Assembly (NCBI RefSeq): GCF_000308615.1
Contig: NZ_BAGB01000173.1
Span: forward strand, 1 to 64,000
Direction: 5' to 3'
Origin: Nocardia jiangxiensis NBRC 101359
GTDB taxonomy: Bacteria > Actinomycetota > Actinomycetes > Mycobacteriales > Mycobacteriaceae
DNA: 64,000 bases
The notes beneath the pieces are model-generated. The model searched no databases. It was given only the letters and a program-made list of their open reading frames with translations, and was not told where the DNA came from. This document shows positions 51,923 through 59,737 of this stretch, piece after piece; position 1 is the stretch's first letter; every line of letters begins with the position of its first letter. Position numbers and translations under genes: made by a program.

Positions 51923-51941
51923 GAAAGTATAATATTATTTC
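51923..51941. promoter_or_regulatory. AT-rich palindrome upstream of the cupin gene
   Basis: GAAAGTATAATATTATTTC is a near-perfect palindrome around ATAATATTAT in an otherwise GC-rich genome. It lies about 65 bases before the cupin start and probably contains the promoter and an operator. Confidence 0.5.
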
Positions 51942-51995
51942 CGTTTATGGGAGCAGAATTCTCGAACTGCGAGGTGAGCGATCACCCGGGTCGGC

Positions 51996-52937
51996 TCATC
52001 GTTCGAACTCGGTGTGGTGAGCCAGCCACCACCGGGCGATATCGGCACGTCGCGCGAACCACACCTCCCCGCGCCCGAGTACGTGATCGAGGAAATCGCG
52101 CACCGCGCGGGCTCGTCCGGGCATTCCGGCCCAGCGGCCGTGCAGGCCGATCGTCATCATCCGGGGATGCGTCGCGCCCTCCTCCCACAGATCGTCGAAA
52201 CCCATGGTGAGGTAGCGCGTGAAGGAGGTCGGGTCGGCATAGCCGGGGAAGGCGAAGCGCATGTCGTTGAACGTCAGCGAATACGGCACGACCAGATGCC
52301 GCCCCGCGGCCGTATCGGTGAAATAGGGCAGATCGTCGTTGTAGGCGTCGGAGTCGTAGAGGAATCCGCCCTCGGCCGCGACCAGTTCGCGCGTGTGGAC
52401 CGACGGGGTGCAGCGGGAATGCCAGCCGACCGGCCTTGTCCCGCACAGTGTTTCGATGGTGGCGACCGCGCGGGCGATATCCTCGCGTTCCTGCTGTTCG
52501 GACAGCCGCCACGGCTCCTCCCACCGCCAGCCGTGCGCCATCGGCTCGTGCCCGCGCGCCCGGATGTACTCGCCGAACGCGGGATTCTTCGTCAGTGCGC
52601 GACCACAGCAGTTGACGGTGGCGGGCAGGCCGTACTCGTCCAATATCCTGGCCAATCGCCAGCTGCCGGAACGGCTTTCGTATTCGAAGGCCGATTCCAC
52701 ACACAGATCCCGGATGCCCGGACGCGTCGGGTTGATCGCCACACCGAACTCGCCCACCGCCTCCCGGCGTCCGTCGCCCGCGGCGAAGCTGTACTCGGCC
52801 CCGGCCTCGTAGTTGATCACCAGGCTCACCGCCACCCGCGCGCCGTCGGGCCACACCACCCGGGGTGGCACCGGACCGTAGCCGACGAAGTCACGCCGCG
52901 GCCCGGCAGCGGGGACCAGATCTTTCGGTTCAGACAT
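51996..52937 (-). CDS. PuuE-type polysaccharide-deacetylase-fold amidohydrolase (1)
   Basis: The 313-residue protein reads end to end like PuuE allantoinase-like proteins (RDFVGYGPVPPRVVWPDGAR, VAVSLVINYEAGAEYSFAAG, EYESRSGSWRLARILDEYGL, GHEPMAHGWRWEEPWRLSEQ, MMTIGLHGRWAGMPGRA). In this branch of the NodB fold, members open cyclic amides such as allantoin or cyclic imides. Its start lies 8 bases inside the NCS1 permease gene. A paralogue is encoded at 56132-57073 in the same operon. The exact substrate cannot be read. Confidence 0.88.
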   Translation of the reverse strand: MSEPKDLVPAAGPRRDFVGYGPVPPRVVWPDGARVAVSLVINYEAGAEYSFAAGDGRREAVGEFGVAINPTRPGIRDLCVESAFEYESRSGSWRLARILDEYGLPATVNCCGRALTKNPAFGEYIRARGHEPMAHGWRWEEPWRLSEQQEREDIARAVATIETLCGTRPVGWHSRCTPSVHTRELVAAEGGFLYDSDAYNDDLPYFTDTAAGRHLVVPYSLTFNDMRFAFPGYADPTSFTRYLTMGFDDLWEEGATHPRMMTIGLHGRWAGMPGRARAVRDFLDHVLGRGEVWFARRADIARWWLAHHTEFER

Positions 52938-54372
52938 GGGCGGGCTCCTGTCCGGAGTCGATCGGGTCGGCGATGTCGCCGCGCCGCAGGGCGAGATAGC
53001 TCACCGCGGCGACGGCCGCGCCCAACGCCCACGAGAACGGCGCTGCCGCATGCCAAGCCGGGATCAGTGCGACCGGTATCGCGATCACGGACCCGGCTGC
53101 GGCCGACAGCATCGCCCGCGGATTCACCCCGCGCCGATACCAGTAGGGCCCGCTGCCCTCGACATACAGGGCGGGCACGTCGACGCGGCCCCGGCGCACC
53201 AGATGGAAGTCGGTGAGGATCACCCCGAACAGCGGTCCGAGCAACGCGCCCAGCCCGCCGATGAAATAGTCCACGACCACCGGACTCGAGTACAACGCCC
53301 ACGGGCACACCAGGATCGAGCCGATCGCCGCGAGCATGCCGCCGCGTTCGAAGGTGATGTACCGGGGCGCGATATTGGAGAAGTCGAAGGCCGGGGAGAC
53401 GACGTTGGCGGCGACGTTGACCCCGATCGTGGCGATGGTGAACACGATCGTGGCGAAGATCAGGACGGGAGTGTTGTCGATGCGCTGCACCAGTTCGATG
53501 GGATCGGTCACCGGATGCCCGAACAGTTTCGCGCTGCCGGTGGTGACCACGGCGACCGTCACCGCGAACACCAGGAAGTTCACCGGCAGCCCCCACAGAT
53601 TCGCCCGGCGCATGGACCGTTGTGACGGACTGGAGCGGGTGAAATCGCTGATGTTGAGCAGGAAGGTGCCGAAGAACGCCACGATCAGCCCGACGATCGA
53701 CGCGAACTGCAGGACCGCCGATCCGCCGTGCACCCGATCGGGGGAGACCTCGACACCCGGTGCACCGCCGGTGCGGATCAGCACCCAGGCCAGCAGCACG
53801 AACATCACCAGATACACCGCCGGTCCGGCCCAATTCTGGTATCGGCGAACGGCTTCCATACCGTGTCGCACGACCAGTAGCTGCACCACCCACAGCCCCA
53901 GGAAGCAGCACCAGCCCAGCGCCGACAGACCCAGCAGCCGGTGCGTCTGCCAGGACGCCAGCCCCGGCAGCAGCCGCAGTGCCAGCGCCGAGACCGCCAC
54001 CGAGCCCAGATAGGTCTGCACCCCGTACCAGAACACGGCCAGCACCCCGCGGATCAGCGCGGGCAGATTCGCGCCGAAGACGCCGAACGAGATGCGCGCC
54101 ACGACCGGATACGGTACGCCGGTGCGCTGCCCGATCGTGCCGCTGAGATTCATCAGCACGTAGACGATGACCAGGGCCACCGCCATCGCGGCCAGGACCG
54201 TCCAGGTGTTCAGGCCGCGGAAGAAGAAGCCGATGGCGAAGGTGTATGCGCCGACGTTGTGCAGCACCGACATCCAGAGCGCGAACACGCTGTACCCGTT
54301 CCAATCCCGGGTGGTCGCGGGCGCCAGATCCGGATTGTGCAACCGGGAACTGACCGGTGGTGAGGTGGACAT
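52930..54372 (-). CDS. NCS1 family permease (nucleobase/allantoin/hydantoin type)
   Basis: The 480-residue protein starts with the family motif HNPDLAPATTRDWNGYSVFA and has twelve predicted helices, with NVGAYTFAIGFFFRGL and LLNISDFTRSSPSQRSM typical of NCS1 carriers. Substrates of NCS1 proteins are uracil, cytosine, allantoin, hydantoins or thiamine-like bases taken up with H+ or Na+. It overlaps the amidohydrolase gene by 8 bases, so uptake and ring opening are coupled. Confidence 0.92.
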   Translation of the reverse strand: MSTSPPVSSRLHNPDLAPATTRDWNGYSVFALWMSVLHNVGAYTFAIGFFFRGLNTWTVLAAMAVALVIVYVLMNLSGTIGQRTGVPYPVVARISFGVFGANLPALIRGVLAVFWYGVQTYLGSVAVSALALRLLPGLASWQTHRLLGLSALGWCCFLGLWVVQLLVVRHGMEAVRRYQNWAGPAVYLVMFVLLAWVLIRTGGAPGVEVSPDRVHGGSAVLQFASIVGLIVAFFGTFLLNISDFTRSSPSQRSMRRANLWGLPVNFLVFAVTVAVVTTGSAKLFGHPVTDPIELVQRIDNTPVLIFATIVFTIATIGVNVAANVVSPAFDFSNIAPRYITFERGGMLAAIGSILVCPWALYSSPVVVDYFIGGLGALLGPLFGVILTDFHLVRRGRVDVPALYVEGSGPYWYRRGVNPRAMLSAAAGSVIAIPVALIPAWHAAAPFSWALGAAVAAVSYLALRRGDIADPIDSGQEPAHV

Positions 54373-54387
54373 GAGAACTCCTGGAAA

Positions 54388-54816
54388 TCAGTCGGCCAGA
54401 GTGGCTTCGATGCGCTCGCGGCAGCTGCACACGGTCGCGATGTCGGATGCGGAGAATTGCCGGGGCCGGTCCTGGAAGTGGACCGAGAGGGTGCCGACGA
54501 TCCGTCCGCCGTGCCTGATCGGCGCCAATATCTGTGCGTAGACCCGCAATTCGTCGATGAGCGATTGCGGCGGGCGGATCGGATGTGTTCGGGTGTCGGA
54601 CTGGATCAGCAGTTCACCGGTCTCGACCAGATGGCGATAGGTGGGGAAGTCCGCGGGATTGATCCGGGTCGAGGTGCGCATCGACGGCACGCCCGCTGCG
54701 CATTCCTCGGTGACGAGTTCGGGAAATCCGGTCGCGTCGACCAGCCGGACGGTGACGCGGGAGGCATCGACGTCCGAGAGCAGTCGGCGGCAGTCGGCCG
54801 CATGGTCCGGGGCCAT
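54388..54816 (-). CDS. GAF domain protein
   Basis: The 142-residue protein consists of a single GAF domain (SRVTVRLVDATGFPELVTEE, YAQILAPIRHGGRIVGTLSV, RQFSASDIATVCSCRERIEA). Its ATG overlaps the stop of the MFS gene by one base (TGATG). A stand-alone GAF domain inside a transport and hydrolysis operon is uncommon; it may sense the substrate. It lacks an output domain. Confidence 0.85.
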   Translation of the reverse strand: MAPDHAADCRRLLSDVDASRVTVRLVDATGFPELVTEECAAGVPSMRTSTRINPADFPTYRHLVETGELLIQSDTRTHPIRPPQSLIDELRVYAQILAPIRHGGRIVGTLSVHFQDRPRQFSASDIATVCSCRERIEATLAD

Positions 54817-56135
54817 CACGCACCCGCCTCGAGGTTCGCGCCGGGACGCACCCGCGGCGAACCGAACATCAGCGCGGCAGCGACGGCGCAGGCCACGACC
54901 CCGGATCCGGCCGCGGCCGTGGCGGTCCATCCGACGTCCTGCAATCCGCCGTACAGCAGTGGCCCGACGATCCCGCCGAGCGGTCCGACCGCGCCGACCA
55001 GGGCCGCGCCACTGCCGCGCACCCGCGTGGGAAACACCTCGCCGAGATAGGTGAACAGCGGTGCGGCCGCGCCCTGAGCGAAGAACAGCGTGGCGGAGTA
55101 GCCGATCACCACACTCGCCGCACCGTGTGCCGCGAAGATCAGCCAGGCGGTGCACGCGGCGGCGGCGCACTGCGCGAGGATGATCGTCTCCCGCCGTCCG
55201 ATCCGGTCGCCGAGGTGTCCGAGCGCCAGATATCCCGCGATCGCAACGAGATTCGCGACGACCACCATCCACAGCGCGTTGGTGATCGACACGCCTTTGA
55301 CATCCCGCAGCACCGTCGTGGCCAGCACGGTCAGCTGTGAGTCGGCGATCAGCTTGACGAAGAACGCCAGGCACAGCACGAGCGTCGGCCGCAGCAGCCG
55401 ACCCCGCAGCAGTTGGGCATAGGTGACCCGCCCCGCGCCGGGCTGTTCGATTCCCCAACCACGCGCGAGCGTCCCGGCCTCGGAACTCGCTCCGGCGGAC
55501 TGTAATTCGCGCAGCCGCCGGACCTTCAGGAAGTGCGGCGACTCGCGTAATCCGGTGCGCAGCAACAGAATCACCAGCAGCGGGAACGTCGCCACCGCGA
55601 ATACGCCGCGCCAGCCTACGACCGGTTCGAGCACCGCGGCCAGCCCGGCGGACAGCATCACCCCGACCGGCCAGCCCGCCTGCACCATGGCGTACATCAG
55701 GCCCTTGCGCCGGGATCCGTAGATCTCGTTGAGGTATGCGGCGTTGACCGACTGCTCGGCCGCGCCGAAGCCGGACAGCGCGCGTGTGAGCACCAGGCTG
55801 ATCGGCCCGATCGCCAGCGCGGCCAGGCCCGAGCTGATCGCCGCCCCGGAGGTCGTGATCAACAGTGCGGGGCGGCGGCCGAGCCGGTCGATCACCGGTC
55901 CCACGGTGAGCGCGATCAGGACCGAGCCCGCCGAAACCGCCGTGGCCACATAGGATCTCGTACTCGACGACCAGGAGAAGTCGTCACCGATCACCGGCAG
56001 CAGATTGCCGAAGGTGATCTGGTCGTAGACCGCCAGCGTCCAGGCCAGGAATGCCACCACGGTCGTGTAGGCCACCCGGCGGCTGCTCAGCGGCGCGAAC
56101 AGCGCCTCGTCGTTTCGTGTGGATGTGCGAATCAC
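54816..56135 (-). CDS. MFS transporter
   Basis: The 439-residue protein has twelve predicted helices and motif A-like GPVIDRLGRRPALL, the second-half GHLGDRIGRRETII and LGEVFPTRVRGSGAALVGA, typical of sugar/aromatic-acid H+ symporters. GGGGAGG precedes the GTG at 56135, which overlaps the stop of the PuuE-2 gene by four bases. A second carrier besides the NCS1 permease suggests two related substrates, or uptake plus export. Confidence 0.9.
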   Translation of the reverse strand: MIRTSTRNDEALFAPLSSRRVAYTTVVAFLAWTLAVYDQITFGNLLPVIGDDFSWSSSTRSYVATAVSAGSVLIALTVGPVIDRLGRRPALLITTSGAAISSGLAALAIGPISLVLTRALSGFGAAEQSVNAAYLNEIYGSRRKGLMYAMVQAGWPVGVMLSAGLAAVLEPVVGWRGVFAVATFPLLVILLLRTGLRESPHFLKVRRLRELQSAGASSEAGTLARGWGIEQPGAGRVTYAQLLRGRLLRPTLVLCLAFFVKLIADSQLTVLATTVLRDVKGVSITNALWMVVVANLVAIAGYLALGHLGDRIGRRETIILAQCAAAACTAWLIFAAHGAASVVIGYSATLFFAQGAAAPLFTYLGEVFPTRVRGSGAALVGAVGPLGGIVGPLLYGGLQDVGWTATAAAGSGVVACAVAAALMFGSPRVRPGANLEAGA

Positions 56136-57073
56136 GCTGCCTCCCCGGCTCGTTCGAATTCGGCGGCGTGCTCGTACCACCAGTGCGCGATATCGGCCTT
56201 GCGGGCGAACCAGACTTCGCCGCGCTCCAGGCAGTGCTCCAGGAAGGTCCGCAGGGCGTGCGCTCGCCCCGGCTGCCCGGCCAGGCGCGGATGCAGCCCG
56301 ACCGACATCATCTGCGGGCGGTGTTCGCCCTCGTCCCGGAGCATGTCGAACGTGCGTCGACAACTGTCCAGGAAATCCGCCGGGGACGAATACGCCTGTC
56401 CGGGATGGAACAGCGAATCATTGGTGACGAAAGTGTACGGAATCACCAGATGACGCTTGTCGCCGACGCGGGTGAAATACGGTACGTCGTCAGCGAAAGA
56501 ATCGCTGTCGTAAAGGAATCCGCCCTCCTCGACGAGTAATTCTCGGGTGCTCAGCGAGGGCGGGCATTTGCTGTACCAGCCGACCGGGCGCTGCCCGCAG
56601 GTCTGCTGGATCGAGGCCACCGCCAGGGCGATGTGCTCGCGTTCGACCTCGCGCGGCAGTCGGCTCACCTCCTCCCAGCGCCACCCGTGCGCGCACACCT
56701 CGTGTCCGGCCTCGGCGATATAGGCCCCGACCTCGGGAACCAGTTCGAAGGCGCGGGCGCAGCCGTGGAAGGTGACCGGCAGCCGATATCGATCGAGAAT
56801 GCGCTGCAACCGCCACACGCCGGTCCGGCTGCCGTATTCGAAGATGGATTCATTGCCCAGATCGCGTATCGGCGGCGGGGGATAGCCGAATTCCTGGGGC
56901 GGTTCGTTACGGGCGTCGCCGGCCCAGTACGAGCGTTCCGCACCGGATTCGTAATTGACGATCAGGCATATCGCGACCCGGGCGTCGCCGGGCCAGCGCA
57001 CCGGCGCTCCCTGCCGTCCGTAGCCGGTGAAATCGCGGTCTGGACCGGATCCGGCGGGTGAGTCGGGACTCAT
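56132..57073 (-). CDS. PuuE-type polysaccharide-deacetylase-fold amidohydrolase (2)
   Basis: The 313-residue protein is a clear paralogue of the one at 51996-52937 with the same length (DFTGYGRQGAPVRWPGDARV, LIVNYESGAERSYWAGDARN, EYGSRTGVWRLQRILDRYRL, GHEVCAHGWRWEEVSRLPRE, MMSVGLHPRLAGQPGRAHAL). It is the first gene of the operon and lies opposite the GntR regulator. Two paralogues could act on two enantiomers or two successive ring compounds. Confidence 0.88.
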   Translation of the reverse strand: MSPDSPAGSGPDRDFTGYGRQGAPVRWPGDARVAICLIVNYESGAERSYWAGDARNEPPQEFGYPPPPIRDLGNESIFEYGSRTGVWRLQRILDRYRLPVTFHGCARAFELVPEVGAYIAEAGHEVCAHGWRWEEVSRLPREVEREHIALAVASIQQTCGQRPVGWYSKCPPSLSTRELLVEEGGFLYDSDSFADDVPYFTRVGDKRHLVIPYTFVTNDSLFHPGQAYSSPADFLDSCRRTFDMLRDEGEHRPQMMSVGLHPRLAGQPGRAHALRTFLEHCLERGEVWFARKADIAHWWYEHAAEFERAGEAA

Positions 57074-57158
57074 GAAACTGTTCCTCCGCTATCGGTTCCG
57101 CGTAGTTCGATGCCGATATTCTGGGAATTGCGAACAGTCGAAGTCAATGAATTGCGAC

Positions 57159-57178
57159 GTATACTTCGGCACGTATAC
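57159..57178. promoter_or_regulatory. GntR operator sites (paired GTATAC)
   Basis: GTATAC occurs twice (57159-57164 and 57173-57178) in the divergent space between the PuuE-2 and GntR genes, and the second is flanked by the inverted CTTCG/CGAAG. GntR/FCD regulators typically bind GTATAC-centred palindromes. Confidence 0.6.
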
Positions 57179-57245
57179 GAAGCCGGAAACACGACCGAAA
57201 CATGAATGGCGCGAACAATTAGCATTCCGGTGTTAACAATGGCCT

Positions 57246-57959
57246 ATGGAGTTTTCCGCGGCAGTCGTTCCCGGCCACGCGCCGCTTCCGGAGGTGCCGC
57301 CCGGTCTGCGCAGCGCACTGCACCGATGCGGTCCGGGTGCGCCGCCGCTGCGCGCCCGGGTGCGTGACGTGCTGCGGGAATGGATCATGGAGGGCCTGCT
57401 CTCGCCCGGAATGCGGCTGTACGAACAGGACGTCGCTGTGGCGCTGGGGATCTCGCGGGTGCCGATCCGGGAGGCCGTGCGCATGCTGGAGTCGGAGGGG
57501 TATGTGACGGTGCACGGCCGGCAGGTCCGGGTGCGCACCCTGGACTCGGTGTCGGTGGCGCATCTGTTCGACGTCTGCGAAACGCTCGAGGCGCTGGCCG
57601 CGCGCCAGGCGGCGCAGTCGATCACCCCGGCGGGCGCACGGCGGTTGCGGGAACTGCTCGAGATCGGTCGCGCCGGGCTGACCGGTGGCGGTCGTCCGGT
57701 CGCGGACGGGGTGAACATGTCGCTGCACGAGGAGATTTCACGGCTGGCGGGCAACGAGGTCCTGGACGGCGCGCTGGGCCCGCTGCGCGGGCGGGTGCAA
57801 TGCCTGTTGCGGCACAGCGACGACGGTCATCGGATCTTCGACGAGCACGTCGCCATCACCGAAGCCGTCGCGACCGGCGACAGCGTGCGTGCGGGCGAAC
57901 TCGCCGCGAGTCATATGCGTGCCACCGGACAGGAGATCCTCGCACACCTGCCCGGCTGA
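57246..57959 (+). CDS. GntR family (FCD-type) transcription regulator
   Basis: The 237-residue protein has a GntR winged helix-turn-helix (about 35-100: LREWIMEGLLSPGMRLYEQD, VAVALGISRVPIREAVRMLE) and an all-helical FCD sensor domain with the usual His/Asp metal-site spacing (LFDVCETLEALAARQAA, SLHEEISRLAGNEVL, DEHVAITEAVATGDS). It is divergent from the amidohydrolase/transport operon, with candidate operators between. FCD sensors commonly bind carboxylic acids, a product expected from ring opening. The ribosome site is weak. Confidence 0.92.
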   Translation: MEFSAAVVPGHAPLPEVPPGLRSALHRCGPGAPPLRARVRDVLREWIMEGLLSPGMRLYEQDVAVALGISRVPIREAVRMLESEGYVTVHGRQVRVRTLDSVSVAHLFDVCETLEALAARQAAQSITPAGARRLRELLEIGRAGLTGGGRPVADGVNMSLHEEISRLAGNEVLDGALGPLRGRVQCLLRHSDDGHRIFDEHVAITEAVATGDSVRAGELAASHMRATGQEILAHLPG

Positions 57960-58211
57960 GCGGGGGGGCGTCCGCGGAGCTTGCGGCGCGAGTTTTCCTG
58001 TACGGCAGAATGATTCGCGTCCTGCTCGACCGTCGAATTCACCCTGCGAACGTTGCCGTCAGTGGGAAGCTTCCTCGAATCTGCGGAAATTGCGCAGCAA
58101 GATCATTGTCGGGCAATGTATTCCGGACTCATGGGGTACTGTCTGCGAGCGCCGGCCGGCGGGTCGGCGGCGTGCGTCAGTGTTGTCGTAGTTCGGAATC
58201 GAGGCAAGCGC

Positions 58212-59384
58212 ATGAACCACAAACTCTGGTTGCTCGGGCGATCGGCCACGGTCGGTGCACACATGGCGAGCGAGGCGATCACGCGGCCGAAAGCTCGCGC
58301 GCTCCAGGATGTTCCGGTCTCGGGTGAGACCGTCACCGCCGAATGGCTGACCGCGGTGCTGTGCCGCGACGTCCCCGGCGCGCAGGTGCTGTCCTTCGGC
58401 ACCTCGAACGGCAGTCGCGGAACCTCCACCCGCGTGGCGATCCGGGTGGAGTACAACGATGCCGGAATCGAAGCTGGGCTGCCGCGGGAGCTGTTCGCGA
58501 AGACCACGACGGCGTTCAGCCAGCGCATTCTGCTCGGCGGCGGCAAGATGATCGACGGTGAGACCCGATTCTTCAAGGACTTCCGGCCGCGCGTGGACAT
58601 GGAGGCGCCGATCGGCTACTGGGGTGCGTCGGATCCGGCGTCCTGGCGCTCGATCGCGCTGATGGAGGATATCGCCGCCACCCGCGGTGCGGTGTTCAGC
58701 GAGCCGACCGCGCCGATCGCCCGCGATCAGATCGAGGATCTGGTGCGCAATCTCGCTCGCCTGCACGGGACGTTCTGGGAGAGTCCGGCGATCGAGGTGC
58801 TCAACACCCCGGCCTACATGCTCGACGCCTACCTGGCCGCGATCGATATGCGCAAGCGCTGCGAGGTCGGCCTGGGCCGGGCGCAGGAGGTCGTCCCCGA
58901 AACCCTGCACGGACAGGCGGATCGGCTGTGGGCCGGTGTCGAGCGCGCCATCGCGATCGCGACGGAGGATGTGCCCGCGACCCTGCTGCACGGCGATCCG
59001 CACATCGGGCAGACATACCTGACCCGGGAGGGCCGGATGGGATACGTGGACTGGCAGGTGGTGATGCGCGGCGGCTGGGCGCACGATTTCGCCTACACCG
59101 TCAACTCCGGCTGCGAGCCCGAGGATCGCCGGGCATGGGATCGTGAACTGCTGCAGGCGTATCTGGAGGAACTGGCCAGTGCCGGAGGCGTCGCGCCCTC
59201 GTTCGAGGATGCCTGGCTGCTGTACCGGCAGCAGTCGATGTTCGCTTATGCCGCTTGGGCTTTCACGATCGGGCGGGCGGCGTATCAGCCGAGGATGCAG
59301 TCGAACGAGACCTGCCTGACGTTGCTGAAACGCATCACCACCGCGATCGACGACCACGATTCCCTGGACGCGCTCGGCGTCTGA
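58212..59384 (+). CDS. aminoglycoside phosphotransferase/choline-kinase-like protein
   Basis: The 390-residue protein has the kinase-fold catalytic stretch LLHGDPHIGQTYL (HxDxxxxN variant with Q in place of the Asn) and YVDWQVV in the DFG position, as in ecdysteroid-kinase-like and APH proteins. The N-terminal lobe contains a Lys in GLPRELFAKTTT. GAGG lies 9 bases before the ATG at 58212. It phosphorylates an unknown hydroxylated small molecule. A strong terminator hairpin follows. Confidence 0.85.
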   Translation: MNHKLWLLGRSATVGAHMASEAITRPKARALQDVPVSGETVTAEWLTAVLCRDVPGAQVLSFGTSNGSRGTSTRVAIRVEYNDAGIEAGLPRELFAKTTTAFSQRILLGGGKMIDGETRFFKDFRPRVDMEAPIGYWGASDPASWRSIALMEDIAATRGAVFSEPTAPIARDQIEDLVRNLARLHGTFWESPAIEVLNTPAYMLDAYLAAIDMRKRCEVGLGRAQEVVPETLHGQADRLWAGVERAIAIATEDVPATLLHGDPHIGQTYLTREGRMGYVDWQVVMRGGWAHDFAYTVNSGCEPEDRRAWDRELLQAYLEELASAGGVAPSFEDAWLLYRQQSMFAYAAWAFTIGRAAYQPRMQSNETCLTLLKRITTAIDDHDSLDALGV

Positions 59385-59396
59385 TTCGTCTTCCGC

Positions 59397-59442
59397 GACG
59401 GCATCGGCGGCATCCTCGACCCGGGGTGCCGCCGATGCCGTC
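59397..59442. terminator. hairpin terminator
   Basis: A perfect 16-bp stem (59397-59412 with 59427-59442) with a 14-base loop begins 13 bases after the phosphotransferase stop codon. Confidence 0.75.
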
Positions 59443-59737
59443 GTCGTAAAGCTCCTGTGTCCCTGCACATATCGGCCATAAGTCACATTGGAGACAGTGG
59501 CGCGGGTGGGGCGAGCACGCCGCGCAGCGTCGGTACCTGCGCACTTGCCGATATGACACGACAACCCGCAAAAAGATTCCGGCAGGCCGGTTTTCATGCT
59601 TTTGCGCGCAGTTGCGGACCCGGTTGTACCATCGACCGGTCGTTGCCGAGGAACGTTCGACGTTGATCGCCGCAGCAGCGATTCGACACGGTGCAGTACT
59701 GCAGCAAATGTGTAATCCGAACAGTCTGGAGTTGTCC
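59443..59737. promoter_or_regulatory. upstream region of the atypical P450 with two opposed copies of CATATCGGC
   Basis: No gene lies in this stretch. CATATCGGC at 59468-59476 recurs in inverted orientation at 59547-59555 (GCCGATATG). Two opposed 9-bp sites about 70 bases apart may bind one regulator with a loop. The rest shows nothing clear. Confidence 0.4.
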
